Part shown: piece by piece, positions 7,371-10,008 of the stretch
How the letters are laid out: each line of letters starts with the position of its first letter
Numbering within the stretch: the first letter of the stretch is position 1
NCBI GenBank assembly: GCA_021442845.1
Contig: JABUSD010000180.1
Location: 1-10,008 of the forward strand
Origin: Holdemanella sp.
GTDB lineage: Bacteria > Bacillota_I > Bacilli_A > Erysipelotrichales > Erysipelotrichaceae
Direction of reading: 5' to 3'
Length of the DNA: 10,008 nt
Made by a program: the position numbers and the translations under genes
The notes under the pieces: generated by a model
Databases searched by the model: none
Seen by the model: the letters and a program-made list of their open reading frames with translations, nothing else
What the model was told of the DNA's origin: nothing

Positions 7371-7760
7371 ATGACTGCTCTTGAAAATAATGCATATTTT
7401 TGGCAGAAGATAGACACATTGGTTTTATCTAGTACGTACAAGGTTGATAGACCAGCAGGAACAACACATAATAAATACACGAATCTGGTTTACCCTGTGG
7501 ATTATGGCTATTTACAGGATACATATGGAAATGATCAAATGCCAATTGCGATGTATGTAGGATCGATTTCTACATTTACAGTGGATGCGATTGCGATTAG
7601 TATCGATATTCTAAAAAAGGATTGTGAAGTTAAATTCCTGTTAGGATGCACAGAAGAAGAAACATTAAAGATTCTTGAATTCCTGAATCAGACTGAATTC
7701 CAGAAGGCAATTCTTGTAAGAAGAGGGAATGATACACCTGCATGGGCTGTTAACGATTAG
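7371..7760 (+). CDS. Short family I inorganic pyrophosphatase-like protein, probably lacking metal ligands
   Basis: The 129-residue protein resembles the core of family I inorganic pyrophosphatases: KVDRPAGTTHNKYTNLVYP followed by DYGYLQDT (44-51) matches their conserved strand and the N/DYGYI region. True enzymes are about 165-180 residues long and carry a DGDPxD metal site. Here the aligned stretch reads DQMPIA (55-60): the Pro is kept, the first Asp is kept, but the second and third are Met57 and Ala60. The later M.DE.G.D.K region is shortened to KKDCEVK (82-88). I infer that it does not hydrolyse pyrophosphate and may bind a ligand or partner instead. AGGAGG (7358-7363) lies seven bases before the ATG, and the gene has its own promoter and terminator, so it is expressed rather than decaying. 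The function is unknown; the fold assignment is moderately secure. Confidence 0.7.
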   Translation: MTALENNAYFWQKIDTLVLSSTYKVDRPAGTTHNKYTNLVYPVDYGYLQDTYGNDQMPIAMYVGSISTFTVDAIAISIDILKKDCEVKFLLGCTEEETLKILEFLNQTEFQKAILVRRGNDTPAWAVND

Positions 7761-7761
7761 T

Positions 7762-7787
7762 AAAAGTGGGATTTTCCCACTTTTTTG
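7762..7787 (+). terminator. Hairpin terminator after the pyrophosphatase-like gene
   Basis: AAAAGTGGG (7762-7770) pairs with CCCACTTTT (7776-7784) around ATTTT and is followed by further Ts. It begins two bases after the stop codon and ends only about 22 bases before the next ATG. Confidence 0.85.
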
Positions 7788-7808
7788 GCTTTAGGAGAAT
7801 AGATTTAT

Positions 7809-8075
7809 ATGAAACAGATTGAAACGATGGCAACAGCCATTCCTTTATTGAAACAAGGTTTTGTCCTATTGATGATTGAAAATAAGGTGTTAGTACATAA
7901 AAAGGATAATACGTATTTTCTCTATCATGAAAACTGGCATTCTTCTATGAATGAAGATGATTTTATTCAAACATTTATTAAGAATACTTTTATGATCTAC
8001 CAGGAAAAGAAAGAGGATTTAATTTCCAAGGAAAAAGATGATGAATATTACCAGTGGCGCTTCCATCATCAATAA
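7809..8075 (+). CDS. Hypothetical 88-residue protein
   Basis: I do not recognise this protein. It has no signal peptide and no clear membrane helix. The first half has a short hydrophobic strand (FVLLMIENKVLVHKK) that reads like a beta hairpin, then an aromatic- and His-rich segment (YFLYHENWHSS), and a charged Lys/Glu-rich tail ending WRFHHQ. AGGAG (7793-7797) lies eleven bases before the ATG, a little far but acceptable. The gene sits directly behind the terminator of the pyrophosphatase-like gene, with no room for a convincing promoter, so expression probably depends on readthrough. A 15-bp hairpin follows its stop codon. The ribosome binding site, the tight fit between two terminators and the lack of overlap support a real gene; its function is open. 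Confidence 0.6.
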   Translation: MKQIETMATAIPLLKQGFVLLMIENKVLVHKKDNTYFLYHENWHSSMNEDDFIQTFIKNTFMIYQEKKEDLISKEKDDEYYQWRFHHQ

Positions 8076-8088
8076 GATGTAAAAAATG

Positions 8089-8130
8089 AAAAGCTATGAA
8101 ACATGTTTAAATCTGTTTCATAGCTTTTTA
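8089..8130. terminator. Bidirectional 15-bp hairpin terminator between the 88-residue ORF and the acetyltransferase gene
   Basis: AAAAGCTATGAAACA (8089-8103) pairs perfectly with TGTTTCATAGCTTTT (8114-8128) around a ten-base loop. The flanking A-run and T-run supply U-tracts in both directions. The acetyltransferase stop codon (complement of 8128-8130) begins at the last stem base. Confidence 0.9.
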
Positions 8131-9039
8131 GTCGATAAAGTGATTCCAGCAAGGTTTATCCAACAAGTCATAGGCTTGCTGGATGTTGTGAACATCCTGA
8201 CCAACCCATTTGGAGAATAATTTATAGTTGTTTAATTTGGCAAGTACCGTTTCCTGGATTTTTGGATAATCCAATGCATATAGCTTTTCAAAGCGTTCAT
8301 TTTCACTAACAGTGAATGTGATAGTATTGCTGCGAATGCTTAGATAACGAATGATATCATAGACTGCATTGGCATCATGATAGATGAAGAATTCAATCTT
8401 GGCATATCCGGTTGTCTTATAAATCGCAAAGCCAGTTATATTGTTTGAATCATCGAATGATACAATCAGCTTTTTGCCATATTGAAGATGATATTGGATC
8501 TGTTCTTCAAATTCCTTTTTTGAATAGATAATACATCCATCAAAGTGATGGATGAACTTTAAATAGGCAGGGTATAGATCCATGTTGTTTGTATAAGCTT
8601 TGACATGCTTATCGTTTCCTTCCTTTACCCGAATGGCAGGAATCCAATATTCCTTTGTCCGTACAATGGTCTGAAACGATCGCTTTTCAAAAAGCTTTGG
8701 AAAGGTTGTATGCAGAATTGTGATTAAATCATTCTGATTTGCCTGGTTCATACTGGCTTCCAATAAGCTTTCAAAATAGCCTCTCTGGCGATAGTCAGGA
8801 AGGGTAGCTACCATCGTGATGACAGAGACAGAGCATTTCTGGTTATGAAAAGACATTGTTCTTCTTTTTATCTGCAGACACGATACCACTTTGTTGTCTT
8901 CGATTGCACAATACATATTGGAAGGATCAAACTGATATTTCATCCATGCCTTAATCTGTAATCGATCCATATTCAATAGCGACTTTGATAGTAGATATTC
9001 AACATCCGCTTCCCATCCAATCGCATTATGCGTTATCAT
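8128..9039 (-). CDS. Eis-like GNAT N-acetyltransferase
   Basis: The 303-residue protein has an N-terminal GNAT domain. The acetyl-CoA motif is VATLPDYRQRGYFESLLEA (77-95), with the R.RG pyrophosphate loop at 84-87, and the FEKRSFQ stretch (117-123) resembles the usual YEK.GF ending of the fold. The rest (about 150-303) looks like a second, degenerate GNAT-like part and a short C-terminal module, as in Eis-type acetyltransferases, though Eis proteins are usually near 400 residues. The acceptor substrate (an amine or lysine in the family) is unknown. I chose ATG 9039 because GAGG (9049-9052) lies nine bases upstream; TTG 9075, ATG 9072 and ATG 9048 are in frame but have no suitable ribosome binding site. 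It overlaps the end of the membrane-protein gene by 14 bases, so the two are probably coupled. Confidence 0.85.
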   Translation of the reverse strand: MITHNAIGWEADVEYLLSKSLLNMDRLQIKAWMKYQFDPSNMYCAIEDNKVVSCLQIKRRTMSFHNQKCSVSVITMVATLPDYRQRGYFESLLEASMNQANQNDLITILHTTFPKLFEKRSFQTIVRTKEYWIPAIRVKEGNDKHVKAYTNNMDLYPAYLKFIHHFDGCIIYSKKEFEEQIQYHLQYGKKLIVSFDDSNNITGFAIYKTTGYAKIEFFIYHDANAVYDIIRYLSIRSNTITFTVSENERFEKLYALDYPKIQETVLAKLNNYKLFSKWVGQDVHNIQQAYDLLDKPCWNHFID

Positions 9040-9289
9040 TGCCATCATCCTCGCGTTCAGTGTATTCCACATCAATCACATCGGGATTGGGATTTCGTCT
9101 TGATGTTGTATATGTATATTCAGATGTCGAATCTGACTCTGTATCTTTCGGTTCACTTGATCTACGGATTAATTTTGCGATTAATGCGATGGCCCAGATT
9201 ACTAAGCCGGCAACAATTAGATAAGGTGCAATAAAGAAGAATAATGCGATTAACCCAATCATAACAAGTGTAAAAATAAGAAATTCCAT
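9026..9289 (-). CDS. Small membrane protein with an acidic cytoplasmic tail
   Basis: The 87-residue protein starts with about 40 hydrophobic residues that can form two closely packed helices (about 4-22 and 24-41, with Pro22 at the turn), then IRR as a positive stop, and a polar Ser/Thr/Asp/Glu-rich tail. The tail holds PDVIDVEYTEREDD, a pattern I recall at the end of several small Firmicute membrane proteins; its role is not known to me. AAGGAGG (9296-9302) six bases before the ATG makes the start secure. It lies 47 bases after yigZ and overlaps the acetyltransferase gene. A TATACT at 9317-9312 could be a -10 box but has no good -35, so cotranscription with yigZ is equally possible. Confidence 0.75.
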   Translation of the reverse strand: MEFLIFTLVMIGLIALFFFIAPYLIVAGLVIWAIALIAKLIRRSSEPKDTESDSTSEYTYTTSRRNPNPDVIDVEYTEREDDGNDNA

Positions 9290-9336
9290 AATAAACCTCC
9301 TTATGTTTCTAAGTATATAGAATCTATAACGTAAAA

Positions 9337-9960
9337 TTATGTGTTTTCCATGGTATCTAATGGAGTTTCTATGTCAATATCCTGTATATATTCATTCAAT
9401 ACATTGCCATTGGTAATTTCCATTAAATCTTCGGTAATATCATTCTGTACAACATAGTGATAGATGACATCTTCCTGATAGTCTTTAAAAAGAATCTCAA
9501 TATTTCTTGTTCGAAAATACTGATCCATCTTGCCGATACAATCATAGGGGAAGATCATCTCATATTCCTTGAATGTGCACACTTCGGTTAGTGTTGATTT
9601 TTTTAATGCTTCCTGCACCGAAGAAGAATAGGCCCGGACTAAACCACCCGTTCCTAATTTGATTCCTCCAAAGTAACGGACAACAATCGCAAGAATATCT
9701 TCCATATTGTTATGAAGAAGTACATCTAACATAGGATGTCCTGCTGTCTGGGCAGGTTCTCCATCATCATTGGAACGGACAATATTTCCAATAATCATAG
9801 CTGTACAGTGATGGGTAGCCTGGGGATGTTCTTTTTTTATTTTTTTTAGGAATTCCTTGGCTTCCTGCTCATCTTTTGTACGATGCAGATAGGTGATGAA
9901 TTTACTTTTTTTAATTTCAATTGTATTGATACTATCATCCTGTATTCTTGGCATGTACAT
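9337..9960 (-). CDS. yigZ: YigZ/IMPACT family protein
   Basis: The 207-residue length is normal for the bacterial YigZ/YvyE branch of the IMPACT (UPF0029) family. The N-terminal domain carries the family signatures RSNDDGEPAQTAGHPML (from about residue 62) and VVRYFGGIKLGTGGLVRAYS (from about 93). The C-terminal part (about 135-200) fits the ferredoxin-like DUF1949 domain. The biochemical role is unsettled; eukaryotic IMPACT acts on translation control through GCN1/GCN2, which does not transfer to bacteria. Two starts are possible, ATG 9960 and ATG 9954 (MPRIQDD), and neither has a Shine-Dalgarno sequence. TGATACTAT, an extended -10-like match, ends at 9961, six bases before ATG 9954, so leaderless initiation is possible. 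An A8-T-A7 tract lies at 9847-9832 on the coding strand. Confidence 0.93.
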   Translation of the reverse strand: MYMPRIQDDSINTIEIKKSKFITYLHRTKDEQEAKEFLKKIKKEHPQATHHCTAMIIGNIVRSNDDGEPAQTAGHPMLDVLLHNNMEDILAIVVRYFGGIKLGTGGLVRAYSSSVQEALKKSTLTEVCTFKEYEMIFPYDCIGKMDQYFRTRNIEILFKDYQEDVIYHYVVQNDITEDLMEITNGNVLNEYIQDIDIETPLDTMENT

Positions 9961-10008
9961 ATAGTATCATAAATGAATCTATTATTAAAATGGTGTGACA
10001 TGATGTAT

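Noticed and set aside
7371..8075. Toxin-antitoxin or defence pair made of the pyrophosphatase-like and 88-residue genes.
   Set aside because: A terminator separates them, neither shows a toxin or nuclease motif, and the surrounding genes are core chromosomal functions.
9028..9234. Open frames on the plus strand opposite the small membrane protein.
   Set aside because: The minus-strand gene has a perfect ribosome binding site and a sensible topology; the plus-strand frames have neither.

Overview
This window looks like an ordinary chromosomal stretch from a low-GC Firmicute. AT-rich codon use, strong AGGAGG ribosome binding sites and the gene content (Rho, PepF, MATE, AEC, CoaBC, CoaX, an IMPACT/YigZ protein, an Eis-like acetyltransferase) suggest an anaerobic gut member of the Erysipelotrichia. 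That placement is inference from protein style only. TGA is used as a stop (coaBC), so the standard code applies. I see no tRNA, rRNA, insertion sequence, phage gene, CRISPR array or replication origin, and no gene-free stretch longer than 300 bases.

Layout from the left. The window opens inside rho (+), which ends at a hairpin shared with the convergent pair MATE transporter -> pepF (both -; the MATE stop lies inside the pepF ribosome binding site). A 41-bp divergent gap separates MATE from an AEC-family permease (+). Neither gene has a visible ribosome binding site, and -10-like boxes sit where transcripts would begin at the start codons. The AEC gene converges on coaBC -> coaX (both -, overlapping by 17 bases), two steps of coenzyme A synthesis. 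Divergent from coaBC, on the + strand, are a thioredoxin-fold lipoprotein with a CPYC motif, a short pyrophosphatase-like protein that seems to have lost metal ligands, a terminator, and an 88-residue orphan. These converge on a leftward group: yigZ -> an 87-residue membrane protein -> an Eis-like GNAT acetyltransferase.

How it works together. The transport and peptide genes, the CoA genes and the small-protein cluster look like independent compact units rather than one system. Three convergent pairs (rho/pepF, AEC/coaX, 88-aa ORF/GNAT) each share one hairpin terminator that touches or contains the stop codon of the minus-strand gene. I did not find a convincing new defence or mobile system. 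The points most worth a second look are the probable leaderless divergent promoter, the degenerate pyrophosphatase-like gene with a repeat-flanked promoter, and the orphan gene behind its terminator.
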